Of a DNA stretch of 64,000 bases, positions 40,308 to 49,653 are shown one piece after another. The notes under the pieces were generated by a model, which had not been told where the DNA came from, ran no database searches, and was given only the letters and a program-made list of their open reading frames with translations. The stretch comes from Clostridium sp. (GTDB lineage: Bacteria > Bacillota > Clostridia > Acetivibrionales > Acetivibrionaceae). Made by a program: the position numbers and the translations under genes. Location: NCBI GenBank assembly GCA_012517995.1, contig JAAYTS010000144.1:23879-87878 (forward strand), given 5' to 3'. Positions within the stretch are counted from its first letter, which is position 1. Every line of letters begins with the position of its first letter.

Positions 40308-40601
40308 TTAGTTATTCACATTCAAAGTCCTATTTAGCCACTCTGCGAGTCTGTTAAAATCTTCCTTTATGTAATTTGTGTTAAGATACAAGCTTTTATT
40401 AAAGATTATAATTTGATAGCATTCATCTTCTATTTTTTTTACAGCAAATAATTTAATGCCGTTTTCGCCATTCATAAGAGTATTTAATGAATAATCCACT
40501 GTAAGTATACCTGTAAAAATTATAATAAAGCACATTAAAGATATAAATATGCATTTTTTTCGTGCTATTCTTATAGCTCTGTATTTTTCTAATCTTTTCA
40601 T
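40308..40601 (-). CDS. Small membrane protein between spoIIP and lepA, unknown
   Basis: About 98 residues. Basic N-terminus, one membrane helix at about 20-40 (ISLMCFIIIFTGILTVDY), and a roughly 55-residue outside domain. Start uncertain: GTG at 40613 or ATG at 40601, neither with a strong ribosome site. Not recognised; its place directly after spoIIP allows a sporulation role, but nothing in the sequence proves it. Confidence 0.6.
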   Translation of the reverse strand: MKRLEKYRAIRIARKKCIFISLMCFIIIFTGILTVDYSLNTLMNGENGIKLFAVKKIEDECYQIIIFNKSLYLNTNYIKEDFNRLAEWLNRTLNVNN

Positions 40602-40700
40602 TTTATATACCACAACTTTTCTTTAGTGTTTTTTAGTATTTTTAGTATTTTTCTTTAGCATTATTTATTCAGTTCACAATAGTATTATCGCCAATTGAAC

Positions 40701-41930
40701 TTAGTTTAAAACTTCATTGATTACTTCAGCAAGATATTTGGTGCTCTCTAAACACTCGCTTATTAAATTTCCGTCCCCTCCAATTTCAATTATTAAGGCA
40801 CCATTAGATAAATGCTGGTTGTACCTGTACTTACTCATATAAATAGGTCTTGTAATGCCGGGATGCTTTTCATTTAACATGTTTTGAAGTGTTATCGCTA
40901 GTTTTAAATTTTCTTTCCATTGGGGGTGATCAGTGCCCACTACAAACATTATTTTAGCAACTTTTTTTCCATTTATTTCAGTTACTGTTCGTAACTTTTT
41001 CCCTTCTATTCCATCCCTATGAATATCTATTACAATTTGTATAGAAGGATAACTGGTTAAAATATTTGAAGCTGTATTTAAAGATCTTCCATAAGCACCT
41101 GTATCACTTGGATAGTTGTGTATCGTTGAATTATGTATAACTTCAATATTATATTTTTTTCTTAAAATCTGAGCTAGTTCCTCCCCTACCCTTACAACAT
41201 TATTTGTAGCATCTGTAGTTCTGTTGGGTATTCCAGTTTTTTCTAATTCTCCTAAATCTGTTATAAAACTTTCTGTAGTATGGGTGTGATAAATTAATAC
41301 TTTAGGTCCTCTTTTCTGGGAATTTAGCTTTAAAGGTGTTTCCATTATCTTTTCAATATCTATATCAAAATTGGTTTCACTGTTAGTAATTGCTATTTCA
41401 CCTATAGTTACTGCATTTTTTTCAGAATCACCTTTGTTGTCATTATCATCTTCTTCAACATTATATGTTATGCTGCTTTCTCTATTTTGAAAATCCTTTT
41501 CTAAATCTTCTTCTACATCTAAATCTGCAATATAAACATATGGTTTATAAATTTTATTATCTTCATTTAAATAAGCATTATATCCATTTATATAAAAGTT
41601 GTGAAAAAACGGGGACTGGGCGTTTAATACCGTTATAGGATATCCTAAATCAAAATGAAATATAGTCTTTATAATCCCTCTTAATTGCCCGGAAAATGAA
41701 AGGCTGATATTTCCACTGTTGTATATAGTTTCAATAACAGGCAAAGTACTGTTTAATGTACTTCTTAATATCTCAACATCCACACTTTCAATAATTTCAT
41801 TTTCTGAATTATAAAAAATATCTCCAAAGATTATACCTACTCTAATTGCTAATAAAAATGCTACAGATAAACATAAAATTTTTTTCACTATCAAAAGCTT
41901 TTTATAGCGTTTTTTTGCTTTAGCTCCCAT
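40701..41930 (-). CDS. spoIIP: Stage II sporulation protein P
   Basis: 409 residues. N-terminal membrane anchor about 12-32, a variable outside stretch, then the SpoIIP amidase/endopeptidase domain with YHTHTTESF, VVRVGEELAQILRKKY and IVIDIHRDG, which hold the zinc ligands. With SpoIID/M it degrades septal peptidoglycan during engulfment in the mother cell. GGAGG at proper spacing. The usual neighbour gpr is not seen here. A clear sign of a sporulating organism. Confidence 0.93.
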   Translation of the reverse strand: MGAKAKKRYKKLLIVKKILCLSVAFLLAIRVGIIFGDIFYNSENEIIESVDVEILRSTLNSTLPVIETIYNSGNISLSFSGQLRGIIKTIFHFDLGYPITVLNAQSPFFHNFYINGYNAYLNEDNKIYKPYVYIADLDVEEDLEKDFQNRESSITYNVEEDDNDNKGDSEKNAVTIGEIAITNSETNFDIDIEKIMETPLKLNSQKRGPKVLIYHTHTTESFITDLGELEKTGIPNRTTDATNNVVRVGEELAQILRKKYNIEVIHNSTIHNYPSDTGAYGRSLNTASNILTSYPSIQIVIDIHRDGIEGKKLRTVTEINGKKVAKIMFVVGTDHPQWKENLKLAITLQNMLNEKHPGITRPIYMSKYRYNQHLSNGALIIEIGGDGNLISECLESTKYLAEVINEVLN

Positions 41931-42024
41931 GTTTTTGTCCTCCGTTACTTACACTAAATTATCCCTCTTGTGTTTTTTAAATTTTTTATCAATAAAATAT
42001 ATTCGAATAATAATTTTTTTATTC

Positions 42025-42128
42025 TAGGACAAAATTAAAAGCATTGTTTGTTAAAATATTGTCACAAACAAAGTCAAAAGTTATAAAAGTAGGACTTATA
42101 TAGGACTAAAATTTTAAAATTCTAGGAC
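42025..42128 (+). repeat. Four direct TAGGAC repeats, three helically phased
   Basis: Copies at 42025-42030, 42090-42095, 42101-42106 and 42123-42128. The last three start 11 and 22 bases apart, that is on the same face of the helix, and the final copy directly abuts the -35 hexamer. Three copies extend to TAGGACT. The layout suggests an activator-binding array; the protein is unknown. Confidence 0.6.
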
Positions 42129-42157
42129 TTGATTTGTTTATGGAAAAGTTATATAAT
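42129..42157 (+). promoter_or_regulatory. Sigma-A promoter of the zinc-ribbon gene
   Basis: -35 TTGATT (42129-42134), 17-base spacer, -10 TATAAT (42152-42157). Predicted start near 42164, about 230 bases before the ATG. Confidence 0.7.
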
Positions 42158-42396
42158 GATAATACGTCCAAAAGAGAGTGTCAACATAGTGTTTCAAGTC
42201 TTAGTTTTCTTATTTTTACAATGCAACAAAGTGTTTATTATCACTTTATTTTGTGTCGATTAGTAGCTATTATGGTCGTTTGCTTTAAGTGTGTATCAAT
42301 TTATAATACAATGATTTTATCGTGGTTTAAATTCTGTAATAATTCCATTATTTAAATCTATAAACTAATAATATACTATTTAAAGGAGGAACTCTC

Positions 42397-42609
42397 ATGT
42401 ATGATTTCAAGTCTTTAATATGCTACAATTGTAAGTCAGTTATTTTAAACCTGCCTAAATCTGAAATTTCCAAATTAAACGGTCTTAATTTTCAATGTGA
42501 ACTATGCGGACATAGAAATTTTCTTACTGAATTTACATTTTCTAAAAGCACTGAAGTAAATGATCCGTATATTAATATCCAAAGTGTAGATAGTTTATTA
42601 GCTTTGTAA
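42397..42609 (+). CDS. Small zinc-ribbon protein, unknown
   Basis: 70 residues. Two Cys pairs, CYNC near residue 9 and CELC near residue 35, form a likely four-cysteine zinc ribbon; the rest is a short Ser/Asp-rich tail. AAAGGAGG lies 8 bases before the ATG, a very strong ribosome site. Long leader, own promoter and a downstream long-loop hairpin make it a single-gene unit. It could be a small regulator or ribosome-associated factor, but no family is recognised. Confidence 0.7.
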   Translation: MYDFKSLICYNCKSVILNLPKSEISKLNGLNFQCELCGHRNFLTEFTFSKSTEVNDPYINIQSVDSLLAL

Positions 42610-42636
42610 TCTCTAAAACCCTATACATAAAAAAAT

Positions 42637-42728
42637 AAAAAGGATTGCCTGCATAAAGCTCTATACCTAGCATTTAGATATAGTTACCCATCCCCTTGTT
42701 TATAAGAAACTAACAGGCAATCCTTTTT
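42637..42728. terminator. 15-bp stem with 62-nt loop, bidirectional terminator-like element
   Basis: Arms 42637-42651 (AAAAAGGATTGCCTG) and 42714-42728 are perfect complements. The loop has an inner CTATA/TATAG pairing. A/T runs flank both ends, so it can end both the zinc-ribbon gene and the activase gene transcribed toward it. Confidence 0.6.
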
Positions 42729-42755
42729 TTAATGAAATTTTATATGTTTTTTAGC

Positions 42756-45700
42756 TTATACTGTTGTTTTTATATCCTCTTCAATACTATTATCATGTGG
42801 CTCATTTTTCTTAAATTCATTAAAAGCTGTGGAAAGCATCAGCTTTATTCTGTTTATCTGATTTACCTCACTAGCTCCCGGGTCATAATCTATCGCTGTA
42901 ATGTTTGCATTTGGGTATCGCCTTTTTAACTCTTTAATCATTCCTTTTCCAGTAACATGATTAGGTAAACATGCAAAAGGCTGCATACAAACTATATTTT
43001 GTGCACCAGTTAAAATAAGCTCAATCATTTCAGCTGTTAAATACCATCCTTCACCAGTCTGATTTCCCAATGACAATACATCAGTTGCAAGCTTTCCCAA
43101 CTCCTCTATTGAAATTGGCGGTTGAAAACGTTCACTTTCTGAAAGGGCCTTTTTCATGTGCCTTCTATAGTATTCAATTAATTTTATTCCACCGGTGTTT
43201 ATCATTGCATCAATCTTTTTACCTGAAAGATGGGAGTGCCTGAAATCAGCGCAGTAAGCCACGTATAGGAAAAATCCAATTAAATCAGGCATAACTGCTT
43301 CTGCTCCTTCTCTTTCAACAATGTCAACTATATCGTTATTGGCTGTAGGATGATATTTAACCAGTATCTCGCCTACCAAGCCAACTTTTGGCTTTTTTTC
43401 ATCGGTTATTTTAAAATTATCAAAATCTCTTACAATATTATAAATATTTTCTTTGAACTCCTTATGTCTACCATTTCTTACAGATTCTTTGCATTTCTCA
43501 ACCCATGTATTGTATAAAAGGTTGGCAGAACCCTTTATCTTTTCATAGGGACGTACTCTGTATAAAACTTTCATAAGAAGATCCCCGTAAACAAGGGCAA
43601 TTAGCAGCTTGTTTATAAGTCCTGGTGAATATTTGAAACCAGGATTTTTTTCAAGACCTGCAAAATTCAAAGAAATCACAGGTACATGGGAAAGACCGGC
43701 ATCTTTAAGAGCCTTTCTTATAAAAGCTATATAGTTGGTAGCCCTACATCCGCCAGCAGTCTGAGATATAATAAGGGATGTATTGTTAATATCATATTTC
43801 CCGGATTTTATAGCTTTCATTAATTGACCTACTACAATTATTGAAGGATAACATGCATCATTATTTACATATTTAAGACCTTCATCAATGGCTTCCTTGT
43901 CAACTGAAGGCAAAACTTCCACATTATACCCCGATGCCTTAAAAGCTTCTTCTAAAAATTGAAAATGTATAGGCGACATTTGTGGTGCTAAAATAGTATG
44001 AGTTTTTTTCATATCTTTTGTAAATAAAACTCTCTTGCAACCATATTCTCTTTTAACTGGGGTAAAGTTGTTTTTATCCCTTTCATCAACTGCAGCCTTT
44101 AAGGACCTTATTCTTATTCTGGCTGCACCTAAATTGTCTATTTCATCTATTTTTAAAACTGTATATATTTTGTCACAACTATTTAAAATTTCTTCCACCT
44201 GGTCAGTTGTAACCGCATCAAGTCCACAGCCAAATGAATTAAGCTGTATAATTTCAAGAAAGCTTTTATCTTTAACAAAATTGGCTGTTCTATACAATCT
44301 TGAATGATACATCCACTGGTCCACAACTCTTAGTGAAATCTGTTCTTTTGCTAAATGGGATATAGAGTCCTCTGTCAAAACAGCCATTTTGTACTCTGTT
44401 ATTATATTGGGAATACCATGGTTAATTTCAGGGTCTACATGATATGGACGTCCTGTCAAAACCACACCTTTCATTCCCGTCTTCTCAAGATACTCTAAAA
44501 CTTCCTCACCTTTTAATTTAATATCTTCTTTAAATTTCTCATCTTCTTTTCTGGCAAGAATTACAGCTTTTTTTATTTCTGATTTAGAAATATTAAATTC
44601 TTTTAATTCTTCATAAAGCCTCTCAATCAACCTTAAATCATCATCATAAGGTAAGAAAGGATTTTTAAATTTTATATTGTTTTCCTTTAATACGTCCATA
44701 TTGTTTTTTATAACTTCAGGATATGAAGTAACTATAGGACAATTAAAGTGATTGTTGGCATCTTCAAATTCTATCCTTTCATACGGGATACAAGGATAAA
44801 ATATAAAATCCACATTTTTGTTTACAAGGCTCATTATATGTCCATGAACTAATTTCCCAGGATAACATACAGACTCAGAAGGGATGGTTTCCATTCCAAG
44901 CTCATATATCTTTTTTGTAGTCCTGGGTGAAATTTCCACTCTAAATTTTAATTGAGTAAAAAAAGTAAACCAAAATGGGTAGTTTTCATACATGTTTAAA
45001 ACCCTTGGAATTCCAACTGTACCTCTTATAGCCTCATCCTTACTAAGGGGTTTATATGAAAACAATCTTTTGTATTTATAATCGTATAAATTTGGAATAT
45101 CCTTATCTTTAGATTCTATGCCCGCACCCTTTTCACATCTGTTTCCTGAAATAAACTTTCTTCCATCCTGAAAAGTATTAATTGTAAGAAGGCAGTTATT
45201 TCCGCATTTTTGGCACCTTTTCATATCTACATCAGCTTTAAACTCACTGAGATTTTCCATTGTAATAAGTGAACTTTCATTTGAAGCATTTCTTTCTAAA
45301 GCAATAAGTGCAGCACCATAGGCCCCCATAAGTCCAGCAATTTCTGGTCTTACAACCTCTTTTTCAGAAAGAATTTCAAAACATCTTAATACTGCATCAT
45401 TATGGAAGGTTCCACCCTGAACAACTATTTTTTCCCCCATTTCCTTTGGGTCTCTTATTTTTATTACTTTTTGAAGGGCATTTTTCACAACAGAATATGA
45501 AAGACCTGCTGAGATATCTCCTACAGTTGCTCCTTCCTTTTGAGCTTGTTTAACTTTAGAATTCATAAAAACAGTACATCTAGACCCTAAATCAACAGGT
45601 TGTTTTGCCATTAAAGCGGATTTGGCAAATTCCGTCAAATCCATATTTAAAGAATAAGCAAAAGTTTCTATAAAAGAACCACAACCTGAAGAACAGGCTT

Positions 45701-47027
45701 CATTTAGCATTATGCTATCTATTACACCATTTTTAATTTTCAGGCATTTCATATCCTGACCGCCAATATCAAGGATAAAATCCACACCTGGTAAAAAAGC
45801 CTCAGCAGCTTTAAAATGTGCAATTGTCTCTATTTCACCAATATCAAAGCCTAATGCAGCTTTTAAAAGAGCCTCTCCATACCCTGTAACTGTTGAATTT
45901 ACTATTTTAGCCTCTTTAGGCATAAGAGAATAAATCTCTTTTAAAATATTAATTGCAGATGCAATGGGACTTCCGTTATTACTTCCATAAAAAGAATATA
46001 AAAGGGCACCTTCTTTATCAATAAGCACAGCCTTTGTGGTTGTAGACCCTGCATCTAATCCAAGGAAACATTCTCCTTTAAAAGTTTTTATATCACGCCT
46101 TTTTAACTTGCCAATATTATGTCTTTTTTGAAATTTATCAAATTCATCACTGTTCTTAAATAATGGCTGTAATCTTTCAACTTCGTGAACTTCTACTTCT
46201 TTTAGTGCTTGAAGCTTTTTTTCCAATGTCTTTACTGAAATTACCTTTGTATTTTTTGATTCTAATGCTGCACCTAAGGCAACAAAAAGCTCGGCATTTT
46301 CAGGGAAAATCCCTTGATGCTCTTCAAGTTTCAATGTTTCTATAAATCTTAATCTTAATTCAGATAAAAACTGCAAAGGACCTCCTAAAAAAGCCACATT
46401 ACCTCTAATTGGCTTTCCACAGGCTAATCCACTTATTGTCTGATTGACAACTGCTTGAAAAACAGAAGCAGCTATATCCTCCTTTGATGCACCTTCATTT
46501 ATCAAAGGCTGTATATCAGTTTTAGCAAATACACCACATCTAGATGCAATAGGGTAAATAACCTTATAGCCTTTTGCTAATTCATTTAACCCTTGGGCAT
46601 CGGTCTTTAAAAGAGATGACATCTGGTCTATGAAAGCCCCTGTCCCGCCAGCGCAAGTACCATTCATCCTCTGCTCTATACTTTCTTCTAAATAAGTTAT
46701 TTTAGCATCTTCTCCACCTAATTCTATAACAACATCTGTATGGGGTATAAATCTTTGAATTGCCTTTGTACTTGCAATAACTTCTTGAATAAAAGGGATT
46801 TCCAACCACTGGGAGACAGACATTCCACCTGATCCTGTTACCATTATTGTTATATATCTGTTTGCAAATTTTTCACATGTTTCACTTAAAAGTTCAAATA
46901 TGGTGTTTTTAATATCGGAATAATGTCTTTGATATTTACTAAATATTATTTCATCATTTTGGTCAATTAAAACCAATTTTACTGTAGTGGAACCAACATC
47001 CAATCCCATATTTAATATTTTTTTCAT
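42756..47027 (-). CDS. Giant acyl-CoA dehydratase activase-like protein (double BadF/HgdC ATPase + DUF2229)
   Basis: About 1423 residues. Two ASKHA ATPase modules, each starting with a phosphate loop ([24 protein letters not shown]) and each with the two Cys that in HgdC-type activators bind the bridging 4Fe-4S cluster ([10 protein letters not shown] + [16 protein letters not shown] + SRCTVF). Then DUF2229 (from about residue 640) and a C-terminal region resembling the 2-hydroxyglutaryl-CoA dehydratase D component, with many Cys. Family members are suspected ATP-driven low-potential electron donors; the substrate is unknown, and no dehydratase genes adjoin. The start is uncertain: I take the ATG before [11 protein letters not shown] although its ribosome site is weak; an in-frame ATG lies at 47075. 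Confidence 0.88.
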   Translation of the reverse strand: MKKILNMGLDVGSTTVKLVLIDQNDEIIFSKYQRHYSDIKNTIFELLSETCEKFANRYITIMVTGSGGMSVSQWLEIPFIQEVIASTKAIQRFIPHTDVVIELGGEDAKITYLEESIEQRMNGTCAGGTGAFIDQMSSLLKTDAQGLNELAKGYKVIYPIASRCGVFAKTDIQPLINEGASKEDIAASVFQAVVNQTISGLACGKPIRGNVAFLGGPLQFLSELRLRFIETLKLEEHQGIFPENAELFVALGAALESKNTKVISVKTLEKKLQALKEVEVHEVERLQPLFKNSDEFDKFQKRHNIGKLKRRDIKTFKGECFLGLDAGSTTTKAVLIDKEGALLYSFYGSNNGSPIASAINILKEIYSLMPKEAKIVNSTVTGYGEALLKAALGFDIGEIETIAHFKAAEAFLPGVDFILDIGGQDMKCLKIKNGVIDSIMLNEACSSGCGSFIETFAYSLNMDLTEFAKSALMAKQPVDLGSRCTVFMNSKVKQAQKEGATVGDISAGLSYSVVKNALQKVIKIRDPKEMGEKIVVQGGTFHNDAVLRCFEILSEKEVVRPEIAGLMGAYGAALIALERNASNESSLITMENLSEFKADVDMKRCQKCGNNCLLTINTFQDGRKFISGNRCEKGAGIESKDKDIPNLYDYKYKRLFSYKPLSKDEAIRGTVGIPRVLNMYENYPFWFTFFTQLKFRVEISPRTTKKIYELGMETIPSESVCYPGKLVHGHIMSLVNKNVDFIFYPCIPYERIEFEDANNHFNCPIVTSYPEVIKNNMDVLKENNIKFKNPFLPYDDDLRLIERLYEELKEFNISKSEIKKAVILARKEDEKFKEDIKLKGEEVLEYLEKTGMKGVVLTGRPYHVDPEINHGIPNIITEYKMAVLTEDSISHLAKEQISLRVVDQWMYHSRLYRTANFVKDKSFLEIIQLNSFGCGLDAVTTDQVEEILNSCDKIYTVLKIDEIDNLGAARIRIRSLKAAVDERDKNNFTPVKREYGCKRVLFTKDMKKTHTILAPQMSPIHFQFLEEAFKASGYNVEVLPSVDKEAIDEGLKYVNNDACYPSIIVVGQLMKAIKSGKYDINNTSLIISQTAGGCRATNYIAFIRKALKDAGLSHVPVISLNFAGLEKNPGFKYSPGLINKLLIALVYGDLLMKVLYRVRPYEKIKGSANLLYNTWVEKCKESVRNGRHKEFKENIYNIVRDFDNFKITDEKKPKVGLVGEILVKYHPTANNDIVDIVEREGAEAVMPDLIGFFLYVAYCADFRHSHLSGKKIDAMINTGGIKLIEYYRRHMKKALSESERFQPPISIEELGKLATDVLSLGNQTGEGWYLTAEMIELILTGAQNIVCMQPFACLPNHVTGKGMIKELKRRYPNANITAIDYDPGASEVNQINRIKLMLSTAFNEFKKNEPHDNSIEEDIKTTV

Positions 47028-47101
47028 AAGACAGCAGCTCACTAAAGCTACATTCACGCCCCTTTCAAACTGCATTTAAATAATATGCAGCAAATAATCT
47101 G

Positions 47102-47644
47102 TCAATCCCTTAAAAGACTTATTCTGCTAAAAGGAAAAAATCTTAAGACAGCTTTACCACCGATATACTCGGTTTTTACAGGTCCAAATTCCCTGCTGTC
47201 ACTGCTTTGTCCAAAAATTCTATTATCTCCTATTACATATACATAACCTTCAGGAACTTTAACATTGCTAAATTCATCTCTTATCGGGTAAGTCTCATCT
47301 CCTCTTATATAATCTTCTTCTAATATTTCACCATTAACAAAGACATTTCCGTCACGGATTTCTACCAAATCACCTTCTATCCCAATAACTCTTTTTATTA
47401 TCGGGCTGTTTCTTAAATATATTCCATCATCACCATCAGGATCATTTACCGTTACAATATCACCTCTGTTAATTTTTCCAAACCGGACACTTAATTTTTC
47501 AATAAGCAGTCTGTCTTTTTCAGAAAGAGTATTTTCCATAGAACTTCCTTGCACCACAGTAACTTGTGCAACAAAATTCACAATTAAAACGGCTAATAAT
47601 ATTGCTATTGCTATATGAATAGTCCAATCTAAGGCTTCTTTCAT
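47102..47644 (-). CDS. lepB: Signal peptidase I
   Basis: Membrane serine protease removing signal peptides. Seen: one N-terminal membrane helix (IAIAILLAVLIVNFVAQ), catalytic Ser in QGSSMENTL, catalytic Lys in KRVIGIEGD, and box E GDNRIFGQSSDSREFGPV. The start is problematic: the conventional ATG at 47644 is 24 bases from the only Shine-Dalgarno (GGGGGG, 47669-47674), while an in-frame ACG at 47660-47662 stands 6 bases after it; a farther ATG at 47719 lies almost at the transcription start. The protein may thus be 6 residues longer. Confidence 0.9.
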   Translation of the reverse strand: MKEALDWTIHIAIAILLAVLIVNFVAQVTVVQGSSMENTLSEKDRLLIEKLSVRFGKINRGDIVTVNDPDGDDGIYLRNSPIIKRVIGIEGDLVEIRDGNVFVNGEILEEDYIRGDETYPIRDEFSNVKVPEGYVYVIGDNRIFGQSSDSREFGPVKTEYIGGKAVLRFFPFSRISLLRD

Positions 47645-47736
47645 AATAGTTTTTTTTGACGTAGTAAGCCCCCCTTTTTTTGTTTTTGAGCTTATTATAT
47701 TAAGTTTAAAAAACAACATAATTTATATTATATAAA

Positions 47737-47765
47737 TTCTATATAATTTATAATAACTTTTCAAG
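47737..47765 (-). promoter_or_regulatory. Probable sigma-A promoter of lepB
   Basis: Minus strand: -35 TTGAAA (47760-47765), 17-base spacer, -10 TAGAAT (47737-47742). It may also serve the activase gene downstream. Confidence 0.5.
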
Positions 47766-47834
47766 TATGTGTATATAATTTAATATTAAAGAAACATCCA
47801 TATTCTTAAATAATTTAAAATACATGTAAGTTTT

Positions 47835-49616
47835 TTAAATATTAAAATTAATATGAAGTTCTTTAAGCTGCTTTTCATCAACCACGTCAGGAGCACTTGT
47901 CATAAGACAAGAAGCATTTTGAACTTTTGGAAAAGCAATTACATCTCTGATGCTGTCACAGCCTGCCATTAACATAACAAGCCTGTCAAGCCCAAAGGCC
48001 AATCCCCCATGTGGAGGTGTTCCATATTTAAATGCATCTAATAAGAAACCAAATCTTTCTTTAGACTCCTCTTCCGTAAAGCCTAAACATTTAAACATGG
48101 TTTTTTGAAGTTCTTGGTCGTGTATCCTTATGCTTCCTCCGCCTATTTCATTTCCATTGAGAACCATATCATATGCTTTAGACCTTACCCTTTCTGGTTC
48201 TGTTTCAATATATTTTATATCCTCATCCATAGGTGCTGTAAATGGGTGATGTTTTGCAACATACCGCTCCTCTTCTTCATCATATTCAAAAAGAGGAAAC
48301 TCTGTAATCCATAAAAATTTAAACTCTTTATCATTAATTAAATTTAATTTTCTTGCTACCTCAAGTCTTAACTCACTAAGGGCACTAAATACAATTTTAT
48401 CTTTATCTGCTATAAAGCAAATAAGGTCTCCTGGCTCAGCTTTTACTTTTTCCAGTATAGCCTTAATTTCATCTTCTTTTAAAAACTTTGTAATAGGTGA
48501 TTTTAGGTTGTCCTCTTCTACTACTATCCAAGCCATTCCCTTTGCATTATAATTCTTTACATACTCACCTAGTGCATCTATTTCTTTTCTGCTAAATTTG
48601 CTTCCGCCCCCTTTTGCATTTATAGCTCTGACACTTCCGCCATTTTTTACTGCATCTGAAAAAACCTTGAAACCACAGTCCTTAACTATATTGGATAAGT
48701 CTATAAGTTCTAAGCCAAACCTTGTATCCGGTTTGTCTGTTCCAAACCTTTCCATGGCTTCTTTATAGGACATTCTCTCAAATGGACATTCAACTTTTAC
48801 ACCTAGAACTTCTTCAAAGAGTTTTTTAATAAATCCCTCATTAATTTTGATTACGTCTTCCACATCCACAAAGGACATTTCCAAATCCATCTGAGTAAAC
48901 TCTGGCTGCCTGTCAGCCCTTAAATCTTCGTCTCTGAAACATTTTACAATTTGAAAATACCTATCAAATCCTGATACCATCAAAAGCTGTTTAAATAACT
49001 GAGGTGACTGGGGCAGGGCATATAACTTTCCTGGGTGAACCCTGCTTGGCACTAGATAATCCCTTGCTCCTTCCGGAGTACTTTTTGTAAGGGTTGGAGT
49101 CTCTATTTCAAGAAAACCATTGGCATCAAAATAATCTCTTGCAATTTTTGCCACCCTATGCCTTAACATAATATTTTTTTGCATATCAGGTCTTCTTAAA
49201 TCAATATATCTATACTGAAGCCTTAAAGCCTCATTTACCTGTGAATTCTCTTCAATGTACATAGGAGGAGTTTCTGCAGTACTTAATATTCTAAGTTCCT
49301 CTGCTAATATTTCTATTTCTCCTGTAACCATATTAGGATTAATGGCATTACCAACTCTTTTTACAACTTTTCCCCTTACTGCAAGTACAAATTCATTTCT
49401 TATTTTTTCTGCCTTTTCAAAAATTTCTTTTTTTGACTCAGTACCAAATGCAATTTGAATAATACCGCTTCTATCTCTTAAATCAACAAATATAAGCTTT
49501 CCTAAATCTCTTCTTTTTTGAACCCATCCCATTACAGTAACCTCTTTATCCACATGGTTAACTGTAACTTCAGTACAATAATGAGTTCTCTTTAATCCAC
49601 AAATTGATTCTCCCAT
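47835..49616 (-). CDS. aspS: Aspartyl-tRNA synthetase
   Basis: About 593 residues, bacterial type with N-terminal OB anticodon-binding fold (GWVQKRRDLGKLIFVDLRDRSG), class II motif 2 FRDEDLRADRQPEFTQMD, the GAD insertion domain, and motif 3 GLAFGLDRLVMLM. Start at the ATG following AGGGAGTG; an upstream in-frame ATG lacks a ribosome site. Last gene of the recJ-apt-relA-dtd-MBL-hisS-aspS group. Confidence 0.96.
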   Translation of the reverse strand: MGESICGLKRTHYCTEVTVNHVDKEVTVMGWVQKRRDLGKLIFVDLRDRSGIIQIAFGTESKKEIFEKAEKIRNEFVLAVRGKVVKRVGNAINPNMVTGEIEILAEELRILSTAETPPMYIEENSQVNEALRLQYRYIDLRRPDMQKNIMLRHRVAKIARDYFDANGFLEIETPTLTKSTPEGARDYLVPSRVHPGKLYALPQSPQLFKQLLMVSGFDRYFQIVKCFRDEDLRADRQPEFTQMDLEMSFVDVEDVIKINEGFIKKLFEEVLGVKVECPFERMSYKEAMERFGTDKPDTRFGLELIDLSNIVKDCGFKVFSDAVKNGGSVRAINAKGGGSKFSRKEIDALGEYVKNYNAKGMAWIVVEEDNLKSPITKFLKEDEIKAILEKVKAEPGDLICFIADKDKIVFSALSELRLEVARKLNLINDKEFKFLWITEFPLFEYDEEEERYVAKHHPFTAPMDEDIKYIETEPERVRSKAYDMVLNGNEIGGGSIRIHDQELQKTMFKCLGFTEEESKERFGFLLDAFKYGTPPHGGLAFGLDRLVMLMAGCDSIRDVIAFPKVQNASCLMTSAPDVVDEKQLKELHINFNI

Positions 49617-49653
49617 ATTTTCACTCCCTATCATATTCCCTTTAAAATTATTT

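Larger units (their letters stand above)
41931..42396. other. 466-base intergenic region, divergent spoIIP / zinc-ribbon gene
   Basis: Holds the TAGGAC repeats (42025-42128) and a strong plus-strand promoter (42129-42157), then a leader of about 230 nt. A small hairpin AAAGTG-CACTTT near 42232-42248 lies in the leader. A 73-codon frame at 42134-42355 overlaps the promoter and has no ribosome site, so I do not call it. Confidence 0.55.

Noticed and set aside
42134-42355. 73-codon frame upstream of the zinc-ribbon gene
   Set aside because: It begins inside the promoter (between -35 and -10), lacks a Shine-Dalgarno and looks like random AT-rich sequence.
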